Part shown: positions 50,601 to 57,058 of the stretch, one piece after another
How the letters are laid out: each line of letters begins with the position of its first letter
Position numbering within the stretch: position 1 is the first letter of the stretch
Assembly: GCA_022394775.1 (NCBI GenBank)
Contig: JAGFCB010000110.1
Span: 1-57,058, forward strand
From: Candidatus Poribacteria bacterium
GTDB lineage: Bacteria; Poribacteria; WGA-4E; WGA-3G
Direction of reading: 5' to 3'
Length of the DNA stretch: 57,058 bases
Position numbers and translations under genes: made by a program
The notes under the pieces: model-generated
What the model was told of the DNA's origin: nothing
The model's database searches: none
Seen by the model: the letters and a program-made list of their open reading frames with translations, nothing else

Positions 50601-51307
50601 CGGATAGCGTTATAAACCACTGATAACGGCACATTATAAGCCAATAACGTGTTCGGATCGATGTCGATCTGATACTGCTTGACGTATCCACCAACTGAGG
50701 CAACCTCGGAAACACCATCAGCGGAGGCGAGATAGTAACGAACCGTCCAGTCTTGAAGCGACCGAAGTTCATGTAATTCTAAATTGGAGGCAACAAGTTT
50801 TTCCCCATCTTCCGGACAGATACCCGGTTCGGCGTAGCGTTCCGTTGGATGCTTCGGGCAATAGTACCCGTTCTCAACCGTATACCAAAATACCTGTCCG
50901 ACACCCGTTGCATCAGGACCCAGGACTGGCACAACACCCTCTGGCATGTCCTTTTGGGCAAGGTTCATACGCTCTAGCACTCGTGTACGTGCCCAATAGA
51001 AATCAACATCGTCTTTGAAGATAATGTTAATGTAGCCAAAGCTGAACATTGAAGTCGAGCGAACATCTTTAACATCGGGGATTCCAAGCATGGTAATACT
51101 CAACGGATAGATAACCTGATCTTCAATATCCCTCGGACTGCGTCCGGGCCAATCCGCAAAGACAATCACCTGGTTTTCGCCGATGTCCGGCATAGCATCA
51201 ATTGGTGTCCGGTTCAATGCCCACCAACCCGCCATTGTGACAAACACAAAGATAACTAATACCAACAGGCGGTTTTTCATACAGATTTCAATAACTCGGT
51301 TAATCAT
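47639..51307 (-). CDS. CusA/CzcA-type heavy-metal efflux RND transporter with an inserted metal-binding module
   Basis: The 1222-residue product is the inner-membrane pump of a tripartite efflux system. It keeps GWWALNRTPIDAMPDIGENQ, twelve membrane segments in two sets, and the proton-relay region DAGIVMTENIARHL plus EDGIVLIEYLLERV. It is longer than usual because of two inserts. One, near 50795-50875, adds a heavy-metal-binding-domain-like module (YYCPKHPTERYAEPGICPED) in the periplasmic porter region before RSLQDWTVRYYL. The other, at about 48890-49240, is a helical stretch of some 115 residues after DPAEWPRRAIKPNP. Both lie where CusA has loops. Start ATG at 51307 with AGGTG upstream; a GTG three codons earlier is possible. 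The exported metal cannot be named. Confidence 0.93.
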   Translation of the reverse strand: MINRVIEICMKNRLLVLVIFVFVTMAGWWALNRTPIDAMPDIGENQVIVFADWPGRSPRDIEDQVIYPLSITMLGIPDVKDVRSTSMFSFGYINIIFKDDVDFYWARTRVLERMNLAQKDMPEGVVPVLGPDATGVGQVFWYTVENGYYCPKHPTERYAEPGICPEDGEKLVASNLELHELRSLQDWTVRYYLASADGVSEVASVGGYVKQYQIDIDPNTLLAYNVPLSVVYNAIRGSNLDVGAKVIEEGGMEFLIRGLGFIKNIEDIENIVVKEHNGVPIYVKNLGTVSEGPDFRRGALDKAGIPATGGVVLMRYGDNPLRVIENVKAKIAELTPGLPSGVRIVPFYDRSHLIHRATDTLKETLTEEIIVAAVVILLFLGQVSSSLIIALVLPMGVLLAFVGMRIIGLPSNIMSMGGIAIAIGVMVDAGIVMTENIARHLQDPHPSESKLQVATRAAKEVGPPIFFAMLIVIVAFIPVFSLTGQAGKLFKPLAYTKTFAMLGAALLAISLVPVLASILLTDPTRTQTGTISKRVSQLLALLGWPLRKLADGITWLLRTIYRPIIQLAVKNIWTKLAVVVLAVLIFAASIPLTPFYKNIGQEFMPPLNEGALLFMPVLLPGASITQAKDVMAKQDLIMNRFPEVSLVVGKLGRASTATDPAPIGMFETIVNIIDPAEWPRRAIKPNPTKELVSALVQRLIYDRLISEEHASHIGADFLDDIAATAIKRFDTLATTYHNSYLSVDAREKLYRIWLLRILLEELLAEERTGEMRLEHVRIGESETETKLHRIAEEIEPTLKHKAYFRTKNRNELIAELTEATRMPGVSPIMTQPIRNRVDMLATGIQTPIGIKVFGKDLAKIEEIAVRIEQELLKLEGAQGPYAERIGNKPYLEFHINREAAARYGIQIRTVQQIIMTAIGGMNLTHTVEGRERFPIRIRYMRELRDNIEALKRVLVPAPKGLHIPLEQLVRIERRPGPAKIASENTLLFSRVFCDVDVDKIGLVDFVALAQKTLDEKIKPTLPQGYFYAFSGQYEAELEARDRLAIVVPVCIAVIFMLLYLQFKSPSAMFSIFLAIPFAFIGGMWMQWLMQYVPEALGGGYAIKYSTAVWVGYIALFGIAVEDGIVLIEYLLERVRGGEPIDEAVINAGLLRVRPIIMTTATTVLALLPIMLAEISTTTGAELMKPIAVPTFGGMVSATVANLILAPVLFSLFYPIERWIRER

Positions 51308-51394
51308 CTTTTTCACCTATTAAATCCGGGCAGTTGAGCAGCGAATGCTTTTCCTTCTAATAACTCCAAATCAAAGCTAAGTAAATCTTTCGAG

Positions 51395-53275
51395 TTAATG
51401 CTGATGGACAGGGGCTGCTGATTCTTCACCACCGAGTGCCCCGCCGTAAGCACCTGATGCGGAACCTGTTAATTGTGTTTGCGAATCTATCAGGAAGTTA
51501 CCACGGGTGACGACCCTATCACCAGGTGTAAGCCCGCTAACAATCGGATAGTATCGGCGTTTAGTTTCCGAGTCGTCCGACGTTCCCCAGGCTTCGGGAC
51601 CCACTTCAACTTCAACTTGTTCATAACCTGATTCGCCGCGATCCACGAAGACTATTTTCCGTAGACCGGTGTCAATGACTGCACTCTTGGGCACAGTTAA
51701 AACCTCACCGGTCATAAGAAGCGGTTTTCCATCATGTGGACAGAGTCCGGGTACCGTCGCGTATGCATCTGGATGGTCAGGGCATACATACTTAAAAATT
51801 AGCTGCGGCTGATCTGACAGGATTGCAGGCGAAGTCAGCGGTTGGTGCGCGTGGGAATGTGTGGTTGATTGTTTTTCAACGAGATCCATGCCACAGATAG
51901 AACACTCTCCGAATTCATCAGATTGCTTTTCGGGATGCATTGGACACGTCCACACAGATGCTGCCTCAGTAGGTGCTCCCGCTTTTTTGACAAGATCCAT
52001 GCCACAGATGGAGCATTCCCCAAATTCGTCAGATTGTTCTTCAGGATGCATTGGACATGCCCACTCCCCCTCTGCTTCAGATGCAACGGTTTCAGGGTGT
52101 GTTGGCTCTAAATCCATGCCACATATCTCACATTCAGTGGGATGTTCAGAGGTTATCCATGGATGCATTGGGCAGGCATAAGGATCTTTTGAGATGGCTC
52201 CCTGGGTATAGATTTCTGCAAGTGTCGGTTTTATTTGAAGTGTCACATACATTCCTGGACGGAGCCTTCCGGTCGGATTAGCAACTTCTATCTGAACCTT
52301 CTGGGTTCGCGTTTGCGTGTCAAAGAACGGATAAATATAGGTGACTTTGCCCGGAAACGTTAGCCCAGGCATCGATTGCGCAGTAATTTCGACCGCTTGC
52401 CCCATGTAAATCCAAGGCAGTTCATATTCGTAAACGTCTGCCATGATCCATAAACTACTAAGATCAGCAATACGATAAAGGTTCATCCCCTTGTTCACAT
52501 GTTGACCCTGCCCAACGTTCATGTGAACCACAGTCCCAGCTATCGGTGCAAACAGTGGTAAGGTCGTGCTAACCTCGCCGCGGTCGCGGATACCTTCGAT
52601 TTGGCTTAAGGTTAATCCAGACAATTCAAGTTTAGACTTTGCAGCGGTAACTGTCCGCTCAACCGATTTACGAAGCTCCGCGTATTCTGTATTTTGAAGT
52701 TCCTTAATACTTTTAAGTGCTGTTAAGTATTCTTCTTGTGCTGTGACTAACTCCGGACTGTAGATAGACAAGAGTTCGTCGCCTTCACGCACTTTGATAC
52801 CGGTAAAATCAATGTGCAAGTCCTCAATCCACCCAGAAATCCGTGTTGAAGCATAAGCCATACGGGTTTCGTTATAATCCAGCACCCCGACGGTTCGGAT
52901 TTCACGCGCAACTTCGCGAAAAGCAACAGGCTCAGTCCGCACTGGAATTAATGCCTTCTGTTGTTCAGTTAGTTCCAACCCTGAACCTTCGTAAATAGGG
53001 ATCAAATCCATTTTGCAAACTGGACAACTGCCCGGTTCCGGCATTTTAACTGTGGGGTGCATAACACAAGTCCAGTAGCGAATTGTTTTTCCATCATCTG
53101 CGGATGCCACCATTGGCACATGGTCATGGTCAGCGTGTTCATCCATATCCATGCTTGATGTATCCTCTGATATTGTTTCACGTTTTTCACGCTCAGATTT
53201 CTCTTGCTGACCACAGCCGAATATGAAAAGCAAGGTAATTATGAGTATAATTGGGAGGCAAAAATTTTTATGCAT
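51395..53275 (-). CDS. CusB-type periplasmic adaptor lipoprotein with five heavy-metal-binding modules
   Basis: The 626-residue product has a lipobox (LLFIFGCGQQ) and the adaptor core (GYVLDYNETRM-like hairpin region, LSIYSPELVTAQEEYLTALK, then SGLTPGDRVVTRGNFLIDSQ). Modules of the CxMHPx...CxxCGMxL type occur five times: TCVMHPTVKM near the N-terminus; ACPMHPWITSEHP, ACPMHPEEQSDEF and TCPMHPEKQSDEF in tandem; and a variant VCPDHPDAYATVPG. Four of them form a block of roughly 160 residues inserted before the last adaptor domain. Modules three and four are recent duplicates at the DNA level. The gene overlaps no neighbour but sits in the run TolC, TolC, CusB, CusA. AAGGAG precedes the ATG. Confidence 0.93.
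   Translation of the reverse strand: MHKNFCLPIILIITLLFIFGCGQQEKSEREKRETISEDTSSMDMDEHADHDHVPMVASADDGKTIRYWTCVMHPTVKMPEPGSCPVCKMDLIPIYEGSGLELTEQQKALIPVRTEPVAFREVAREIRTVGVLDYNETRMAYASTRISGWIEDLHIDFTGIKVREGDELLSIYSPELVTAQEEYLTALKSIKELQNTEYAELRKSVERTVTAAKSKLELSGLTLSQIEGIRDRGEVSTTLPLFAPIAGTVVHMNVGQGQHVNKGMNLYRIADLSSLWIMADVYEYELPWIYMGQAVEITAQSMPGLTFPGKVTYIYPFFDTQTRTQKVQIEVANPTGRLRPGMYVTLQIKPTLAEIYTQGAISKDPYACPMHPWITSEHPTECEICGMDLEPTHPETVASEAEGEWACPMHPEEQSDEFGECSICGMDLVKKAGAPTEAASVWTCPMHPEKQSDEFGECSICGMDLVEKQSTTHSHAHQPLTSPAILSDQPQLIFKYVCPDHPDAYATVPGLCPHDGKPLLMTGEVLTVPKSAVIDTGLRKIVFVDRGESGYEQVEVEVGPEAWGTSDDSETKRRYYPIVSGLTPGDRVVTRGNFLIDSQTQLTGSASGAYGGALGGEESAAPVHQH
51884..52064. repeat. In-frame tandem duplication of a heavy-metal-binding module
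   Basis: Bases 51884-51953 and 51995-52064 are near-identical 70-bp copies offset by 111 bases (37 codons). Differences are mostly at third positions, which suggests an older duplication kept under selection. Confidence 0.75.
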
Positions 53276-53368
53276 TTTGCGAACTCCTTGTATTGTTTGC
53301 ATTGTAGTTTTACAGGTTAAATGCACACCCTCCGAAGAAATTAGCTCAAAATCCTATACAAGAAAAGG

Positions 53369-54985
53369 CTACTCCTGGGTTAGTGGTTGTTTCGGCAATA
53401 TCACACCAACTGCCTGTTCCAATTGTGCAAGATGTTGATGATAATCGCGCAGTACCCGCTGTTCCTCAATTTTCAATTTTAATAAAGTACGTTGTGCATC
53501 AAGAAAACTCAAAAAATCAATTTGCGCTGCCTGATAGGCTGTATTCGCAGCATCTAACGCCTGCCGCGCTTGCGGAAGCAGTGTCTGACGATAGAGGCGA
53601 ATACTCCGGTTCGCGGTTTCCATCCCAAAATGATGTTTTTTCACAACAAAGCGGAGATTGCTCTCAAGTTCCTCAATTTTACGCGCCATCGCTTCAATCT
53701 TTACATCCATTTCGTGGATATACGAATTTCGGTGTCCGAACCAGGCAGCATTTGCTGGATTCAATGTCCGTCGTGTGGAAAAGGTCATCGGCATTTTCTG
53801 TGTATGTTTTAAGTCCGCCATCGCTCGATTTTCAAAGTAACTCGCGCCGAGGGTCGGGTCAGGGTACGTCATCTGCTTTGCCATTTCCACCATCAAACGC
53901 ATCTTATTGATTGCCAATTTCTGTTTTTGGATTTCCTGACGTTTCTCAACCGCCAACGCGTACAGGTCTGATAAAGTAAGTGTAACGCGTTCCTCTTCAA
54001 TTAGCACAGGAGCCCCCAACGGCAAATCCGTAGAAACGTTCAACAACGTATTAAGGCGCGCAATGATAGTTTCGCGTTGTTGATCAAGCGTAATAATTAC
54101 CTCTGCTAATTTCGATAATTCCACCTGTGCCATAATGACGTTTGAATATTTGCCCTGTCCGACCCGAAACTTCGTTTGGGCAATCGCAATCATCTGCTGC
54201 AGCAGCTTTTGGTTCTCTTCGTTAATACGGGCTGCCTCAACAACAAAGAGATAATCGTAGTAAGCCAATTTAATCTCGGTCACCAGATTTCGTAGGGCGA
54301 TTTCAAACTCCTTTTCGGCAATTAGCACATCTTCAGTGATGATCTGCCCTTTCAACGCTAAGGTGTCCGGGAACGGGAATTTCATTGCCATCATCTCTTT
54401 ATGGCGCATCGGTCCAACTTTGGTATCAAGTTGTTTTGTGAAAGCGTTATACTGACGCAACACATTCTCTAAATAAGCGGCTTGCGGATATTGCTCCAAC
54501 ACGGCTCGAATTTTTTCACGGGCAGATTTCAAGCCTGGGTTCCATTCGTATCCGAGTGCTATAAGAAGTTCCAACACAATAGGTTGAGTAAGCCGGGTTT
54601 TTGCCTCTTCAGACAACGCTGCCAACTGCCGATAGGCTTCCATAGTGTCTGTTGAAAGATCGTAAAACAGATTTGGTATCGGTGTTTCACTTTCTAATCG
54701 CGCTTGCCACTGTTTTTGGTATTTCAACACCTTGTCCTCAATTTCGCTGAGAAACGGGTCTGGTTCTACAGTCGGTTCGTTCTCAGTATTAGCACTCTTT
54801 TTCTCTATTTCCGTATAGTAATACGTAGGGGGTTGGACCTCAGTGCTACGCAATTCTTGGTACGTCTCCAGTTGACGATTCGCACATCCACCTACCAAAA
54901 CAGTGAGAATTATGAGACTGATGGACAGTGTCCCAGCGGTAAACAGGCCTTGTAATTTGTTTTTACTGCGCAGGACGTAAATCAT
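53369..54985 (-). CDS. TolC-family outer-membrane efflux protein with lipoprotein signal
   Basis: The 538-residue product has a signal peptide ending in a lipobox (LTVLVGGCANRQ) and a long N-terminal extension before the first TolC repeat (LIALGYEWNPGLKSAREKI). Two outer-membrane-factor repeats follow, with KFPFPDTLALKG, then TKFRVGQGKYSNVIMAQVEL, and AAQIDFLSFLDAQRTLL near the end. It would form the outer-membrane channel of the pump. I start it at the ATG at 54985 (GGAGG eight bases before), which overlaps the end of the previous tolC-like gene by 23 bases. Confidence 0.92.
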   Translation of the reverse strand: MIYVLRSKNKLQGLFTAGTLSISLIILTVLVGGCANRQLETYQELRSTEVQPPTYYYTEIEKKSANTENEPTVEPDPFLSEIEDKVLKYQKQWQARLESETPIPNLFYDLSTDTMEAYRQLAALSEEAKTRLTQPIVLELLIALGYEWNPGLKSAREKIRAVLEQYPQAAYLENVLRQYNAFTKQLDTKVGPMRHKEMMAMKFPFPDTLALKGQIITEDVLIAEKEFEIALRNLVTEIKLAYYDYLFVVEAARINEENQKLLQQMIAIAQTKFRVGQGKYSNVIMAQVELSKLAEVIITLDQQRETIIARLNTLLNVSTDLPLGAPVLIEEERVTLTLSDLYALAVEKRQEIQKQKLAINKMRLMVEMAKQMTYPDPTLGASYFENRAMADLKHTQKMPMTFSTRRTLNPANAAWFGHRNSYIHEMDVKIEAMARKIEELESNLRFVVKKHHFGMETANRSIRLYRQTLLPQARQALDAANTAYQAAQIDFLSFLDAQRTLLKLKIEEQRVLRDYHQHLAQLEQAVGVILPKQPLTQE

Positions 54986-56321
54986 CGATTTTCCCTCCAA
55001 CGAGCTGCTCCAACCGAGCGACATTCTGTTGATAGTCTGCGATCGCGCGCAGGCGGGCAAGATTAAAATTCAACCAAACACTCTGTGTCTCAAGAAACCC
55101 CGCAATACTCTTGGGACCTTCCTGATGCCACACCTCAGCAACTTCAATTGCCGCACCCGCTTGTGGAATAAGCGTAGTTTCATAGAGTTCGACAAGCCGT
55201 CGAGCGTTTTCAAGACGAAAATAAACTTTCCGGAGGGCAACCCGCGTTGCATCCTCAAGGGAATGCTTGTTTGCTGTGACAACCTCACGATTTTTTTCAG
55301 CCTCCCGAACCTTGCTACTGTTCTTCAGACCTGACCACGGAATTGTCACACCAAAACCGATAGTGAATGGATTCTTACCACTATCAACGGCATCCGGCAT
55401 CAATGCTTCACCAGTCTCTATCGACATTAAATCAAGCTTAAGCATGGGTTTAGTGCGGAGTTCTGCCAGTGCGATCCCTTCAGTCGCTTTTTCGATGCTC
55501 AATTCGGCAATCCGCAACTCCTGCCGTTTTGATAATGCCTGTTTTTCGACATCGGCTAACGATATATCAAGCGGTTCATAAGTAACAGGGATAGTTGTCC
55601 CAAGCGTAGTTGTTGATGGAATAGACAATATCCCCGTGATATTCGCATGTTCAACGCGCTGTAATTCTTGCAGCAGGACGAGATCATATTCCAATTGCGC
55701 GAGCTGGCTTTGTGCCTTCAGGACATCATTGAGCGTGGCTTTCCCTTCGGCATAGCGCGCCGTGGCAATCGTGAGAATAGAAGCAACCAGTTCGTGATTT
55801 TGTTGCGTTAACTCGACCGCCCGTTGGAGATACGCCAACTCGTGGTAACTCAGTTTCAGTTCAACAATGAGATCGCGTATCACCTGTTCATGCTTCACAC
55901 GCGCAATCTCAATTGCCTTTTTGACGACCGCTCCGGCTGCATCAAGGGTACCGGGATACGGAAATGACTGTGAAAAACTAAGCCGATGGCGTTGAGGTCC
56001 AACCCGTGTTTCCACGCTGCGTACATAGTAACCATACATGAACATCGGATCGGGCAATGCTGTTACTTGCGGGTACTGTTCAACTGTTACCTGCCACTGC
56101 GCTTTTGCAGCTCTAACTTTCGGACTCCGCTCGACGGCAACCTGAATGAGGCGTGGCAACTCAAGCGTTTCAGCAAATAATGTTGTCACATCGGTAGTTT
56201 GCTCTGGCGTTGAGGCTTCTTCGGTCAACCCGTGTGCTGCCGTTGGCACCAAAGCATTTAGCACTATCACACTTCCGATAACAATCAATGCCATTGGGTA
56301 TAATAAACTAACTGCACGCAT
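54963..56321 (-). CDS. TolC-family outer-membrane efflux protein
   Basis: The 452-residue product has a cleavable signal peptide (LLYPMALIVIGSVIVLNALV, then AAHGL) and two outer-membrane-factor repeats (PRLIQVAVERSPKVRAAKAQ, and later TARYAEGKATLNDVLKAQSQ and GPKSIAGFLETQSVWLNFNL). A PF motif precedes the first coil (FSQSFPYPGTLDAAG), parallel to the neighbouring protein. I start it at the ATG at 56321 (AAGGAG upstream). Two TolC-like genes side by side, overlapping by 23 bases, may supply a hetero-oligomeric channel or two alternative exits. Confidence 0.92.
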   Translation of the reverse strand: MRAVSLLYPMALIVIGSVIVLNALVPTAAHGLTEEASTPEQTTDVTTLFAETLELPRLIQVAVERSPKVRAAKAQWQVTVEQYPQVTALPDPMFMYGYYVRSVETRVGPQRHRLSFSQSFPYPGTLDAAGAVVKKAIEIARVKHEQVIRDLIVELKLSYHELAYLQRAVELTQQNHELVASILTIATARYAEGKATLNDVLKAQSQLAQLEYDLVLLQELQRVEHANITGILSIPSTTTLGTTIPVTYEPLDISLADVEKQALSKRQELRIAELSIEKATEGIALAELRTKPMLKLDLMSIETGEALMPDAVDSGKNPFTIGFGVTIPWSGLKNSSKVREAEKNREVVTANKHSLEDATRVALRKVYFRLENARRLVELYETTLIPQAGAAIEVAEVWHQEGPKSIAGFLETQSVWLNFNLARLRAIADYQQNVARLEQLVGGKIDDLRPAQ

Positions 56322-56401
56322 TGTTTTATCGTCTCCTTGACAGGATGAGCAATTCAATCTTCAGAACAATAGCCGTCAGCCATCAGCAAAGAGGAATTCT
56401 A

Positions 56402-56444
56402 TTTAAACGACAGTGCTTCGTTTTTAAACGCAGCACTTCGCTTT
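56402..56444. repeat. Two tandem copies of the TTTAAACG..CTTCG intergenic repeat
   Basis: TTTAAACGACAGTGCTTCG (56402-56420) and TTTAAACGCAGCACTTCG (56423-56440) are direct repeats; the third copy is at 47543. They lie between the YHS gene and the first tolC-like gene. Confidence 0.6.
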
Positions 56445-56480
56445 CATCAAAAACCTCTTGTTACTGACTGCCGATAGCCA

Positions 56481-57058
56481 CTAAAGCGAAATTTTGGCAG
56501 CTGGACTTGTTACACGAACGCGAACCTCATGTTCTGTCCCTTCTGGCATAACAATAAATCCTGCGTAGGTGTGCGTCATTTTGCTGTATTTCAGCAATGC
56601 CATCTTCGTCTCCCCTTCAGTATTGGTAATCTGAATGGCAAGTTTAACATCACCTAACGCAATCTCCGCGTGATCTTGCGTCAGATACACACTAATATAG
56701 TGTGTTTTTCCTTTAATCTCGTCCGCTTTTATCATGCCTCCCATCCCCATATGAGACATCATTCCCTTGTACGCATCTACAGTTAACACATTAAGGTCAA
56801 AAGTCAAATTTCCCAACGAAACTGTTTGGAGGAACTTATCTGGATTCGCCTTGAACATCTTCGCCTGCATGTCGTTGCAGAAATAGTAGGCTTGTCCATC
56901 CTGTTCGACTTTGACCATTGCTGCAGGCTTCATCAGCATACCATCAACGGCACAACGAACTTTGTCATCAGCAGTTGCATGCTCGCCATGTTGATGCTCG
57001 CCATGCTTTTTGTGTGCGTCCTCTGCATTAATCGAAAAAATTGAGAGCAGTAGCACAG
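56481..57058 (-). CDS. YHS-domain metal-binding periplasmic protein, N-terminus cut by the window edge
   Basis: The visible part starts in a hydrophobic stretch (LLLSIFSINA) and a His-rich segment (HKKHGEHQHGEHA), then a YHS-type domain (DDKVRCAVDGMLMKP, then AYYFCNDMQAKMFKANPDKF) with the two Cys expected to bind a soft metal. A C-terminal beta domain of about 100 residues follows, with a Met-rich stretch (YKGMMSHMGMGGM). A GTG at 57056 is available, but the hydrophobic signal seems to begin earlier, so the true start is probably outside. It probably captures metal in the periplasm for the efflux proteins encoded downstream. Confidence 0.8.
   Translation of the reverse strand, partial: VLLLSIFSINAEDAHKKHGEHQHGEHATADDKVRCAVDGMLMKPAAMVKVEQDGQAYYFCNDMQAKMFKANPDKFLQTVSLGNLTFDLNVLTVDAYKGMMSHMGMGGMIKADEIKGKTHYISVYLTQDHAEIALGDVKLAIQITNTEGETKMALLKYSKMTHTYAGFIVMPEGTEHEVRVRVTSPAAKISL

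Noticed and set aside
51884..52064. A CRISPR-like direct repeat
   Set aside because: The two 70-bp copies are in frame inside a coding gene and encode metal-binding modules; there is no array.
1..57058. tRNA, rRNA or CRISPR features
   Set aside because: I saw no tRNA cloverleaf, no rRNA segment and no regularly spaced repeat array on either strand.

Overview
The window looks like a chromosomal segment of a Gram-negative, probably uncultured environmental bacterium. The gene mix fits Candidatus Poribacteria or a related lineage: Gfo/Idh/MocA oxidoreductases, a sugar-phosphate isomerase/epimerase-type TIM barrel, a phytanoyl-CoA dioxygenase-like enzyme, a DUF6785-type membrane protein and a very large TPR protein. 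This taxonomic guess rests on family composition only; there is no rRNA or tRNA gene in the window. Outer-membrane proteins, lipoproteins and a tripartite metal pump show a diderm envelope. Many genes have clear Shine-Dalgarno sites, and several have near-consensus sigma70 promoters with 17-bp spacers.

Layout. 1-1250: one end of an IS200/IS605 element (tnpB running off the left edge, tnpA, a terminal hairpin). 1490-8300: an ECF sigma factor, its zinc-finger anti-sigma factor and a 1567-residue TPR protein, closed by a terminator. 8436-16210: a class V aminotransferase, then on the minus strand rng, rplU-rpmA, two envelope lipoproteins (one OmpA-like), a small unknown protein and guaA. 16541-19689: a histidine kinase followed by a PorX-type response regulator with a PglZ phosphatase domain. 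20011-23063: a HAD hydrolase, a TIGR01777 epimerase and a class I/II aminotransferase, followed by a broken SDR remnant and an overlapping small membrane-protein gene.

23540-28320 is a sulfur-assimilation locus on the minus strand. It holds a sulfite reductase fused to HEPN-like and TusA-like domains, a small conserved-looking protein, a 192-residue protein ending in Gly-Gly, and an E1-like MoeB/ThiF enzyme that starts one base after the Gly-Gly gene stops. A split antitoxin-like gene lies inside the locus. I consider this the best candidate in the window for an incompletely described system: a sulfur relay in which the Gly-Gly protein might be the E1 substrate.

28323-36076 carries catabolic and housekeeping enzymes: two divergent Gfo/Idh/MocA genes, the TIM barrel, PhyH, an SDR, an SRAP/HMCES-type protein and a lone E1-alpha dehydrogenase subunit. 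36153-41974 has two paralogous nucleotidyltransferase-HEPN fusion proteins. Each overlaps its downstream gene (a DUF6785-type transporter and a CoxE-like VWA protein), and a pair of small unknown proteins and a 146-bp inverted-repeat element lie between them.

42010-44260 holds a zinc alcohol dehydrogenase and a secreted squalene-cyclase-like repeat protein. 44284-57058, all on the minus strand, is a heavy-metal efflux region: a YHS-domain protein, two TolC-like proteins, a CusB-like adaptor carrying five heavy-metal-binding modules, and a CusA-like RND pump with one such module built in. An outer-membrane beta-barrel protein, an FMN-binding protein and a secreted double-VWA protein follow.
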